DNA from: CAZCBN01 sp964496975
GTDB lineage: Bacteria; Planctomycetota; Phycisphaerae; Phycisphaerales; UBA1924
Assembly (NCBI GenBank): GCA_964496975.1
Contig: CAZCBN010000157.1
Location: forward strand, 1-6,317
DNA: 6,317 nucleotides
Direction of reading: 5' to 3'
Shown here: in pieces, positions 6,011-6,317 of the stretch
Layout: every line of letters starts with the position of its first letter
Numbering within the stretch: the stretch's first letter is position 1
Position numbers and translations under genes: made by a program
Notes under the pieces: generated by a model
Databases searched by the model: none
What the model was told of the DNA's origin: nothing
Seen by the model: only the letters and a program-made list of their open reading frames with translations

Positions 6011-6014
6011 CCCG

Positions 6015-6317
6015 ATGGATGTGCGCAGCTTCAAAGCCCCGACGATGGCCGCCGCCCTGGCGGAGGTGAAGAAGCACCTCGGCCCCGAGGCGGTGATCGT
6101 CTCCACACGCAGCCTCCGCGTTGGCGGGGTTCTGGGCGTCGGGGCCAGAACGGTCATTGAGATCAACGCGGCGGCCCCCGTCCGGCCGCCCGCCGCCGCG
6201 CAGCGCGCCGCGACGGCCCGGTACGCCGCGGAGCGCGTCGCGCCCGAGAGCGGGCCGTTTGCGGCCGCCCCGGTGCCCGGGTCACGGGCCGTGCCAACGC
6301 CCGGCCCGCGCGAGCGC
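6015..6317 (+). CDS. flhF: Flagellar SRP-type GTPase FlhF, N-terminal part (3'-partial)
   Basis: FlhF is a membrane-associated GTPase related to FtsY and Ffh that helps set the site and number of flagella, usually together with FlhG. Only the first 101 codons are in the window; the N and G (GTP-binding) domains lie beyond it, so catalytic motifs cannot be checked. The start MDVRSFKAPTMAAALAEVKK followed by HLGPEAVIVSTR is the characteristic FlhF N-terminal (B) domain, as in typical MKVKKF...LGPDAVI starts. From about residue 53 the sequence becomes an Ala/Pro/Arg-rich linker, which is common and variable in this family. A good ribosome binding site 4 nt upstream supports this ATG. The gene follows flhA after a 243-nt structured gap, so it may have its own transcription start in addition to operon read-through. 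Confidence 0.9.
   Translation, partial: MDVRSFKAPTMAAALAEVKKHLGPEAVIVSTRSLRVGGVLGVGARTVIEINAAAPVRPPAAAQRAATARYAAERVAPESGPFAAAPVPGSRAVPTPGPRER

Larger units (their letters stand above)
5772..6014 (+). other. Structured non-coding gap between flhA and flhF
   Basis: This 243-nt stretch is the longest non-coding segment in the window. I see no credible small gene in it. By hand pairing it holds a series of hairpins: 5805-5821 (6 bp), 5839-5865 (9 bp with a 2-nt bulge), 5875-5906, 5918-5939 and 5941-5956. None is followed by a T-run, so none is a standard intrinsic terminator. One relatively AT-rich spot (5839-5874) contains a possible promoter. Near the 3' end, AAGGCC-type repeats around 5980-6012 include the flhF ribosome binding site. 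Confidence 0.6.

Noticed and set aside
1..6317. A non-flagellar (injectisome) type III secretion locus
   Set aside because: The core genes are shared between both systems, but the flhF neighbour and the close match to flagellar FlhA/FlhB motifs favour the flagellar assignment.

Overview
This window is one co-directional block of flagellar export-gate genes on the + strand: fliP (5' end cut off by the window edge), fliQ, fliR, flhB, flhA and the first 101 codons of flhF. All six assignments come from reading the proteins and recognising family motifs by eye; no database search was possible. The DNA is very GC-rich (about 70% by eye). Three of the five visible starts are GTG (fliQ, fliR, flhB), and third codon positions are almost always G or C. 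Gene order and composition fit a high-GC environmental flagellated bacterium. I favour Planctomycetota (Phycisphaerae-like), with Gemmatimonadota or delta-proteobacterial groups as alternatives; the lineage call is only an inference.

Layout: 1-1098 fliP, with an unusual Arg/Gly/Ala-rich C-terminal extension; 1091-1360 fliQ, overlapping the fliP stop by 8 nt; a 41-nt gap; 1402-2217 fliR; a 3-nt gap; 2221-3321 flhB; a 77-nt gap holding an inverted repeat; 3399-5771 flhA, ending in an Ala/Lys/Pro tail about 60 residues long; a 243-nt gap (5772-6014) with one candidate promoter and several strong hairpins; 6015-6317 flhF, running off the end.

How the genes work together: FliP, FliQ and FliR form the membrane channel of the flagellar type III secretion system. 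FlhB wraps the channel entrance and, through autocleavage at its NPTH site, takes part in switching substrates from rod/hook to filament type. FlhA forms the cytoplasmic export ring that receives substrate-chaperone complexes and couples export to proton flow. FlhF is an SRP-type GTPase that helps set where and how many flagella form; FlhG and fliA-type genes often follow it but lie outside the window. The tight spacing from fliP to flhB suggests translational coupling. The long gap before flhF is the only place where a separate regulatory input looks plausible.

Nothing here is an evident new system. The points worth a second look are the odd 3' end of fliP, the repeat-expanded FlhA tail, the structured leader with a possible promoter before flhF, and a change in codon-ending preference inside flhA. 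I saw no tRNA, rRNA, CRISPR array, insertion sequence or attachment site.
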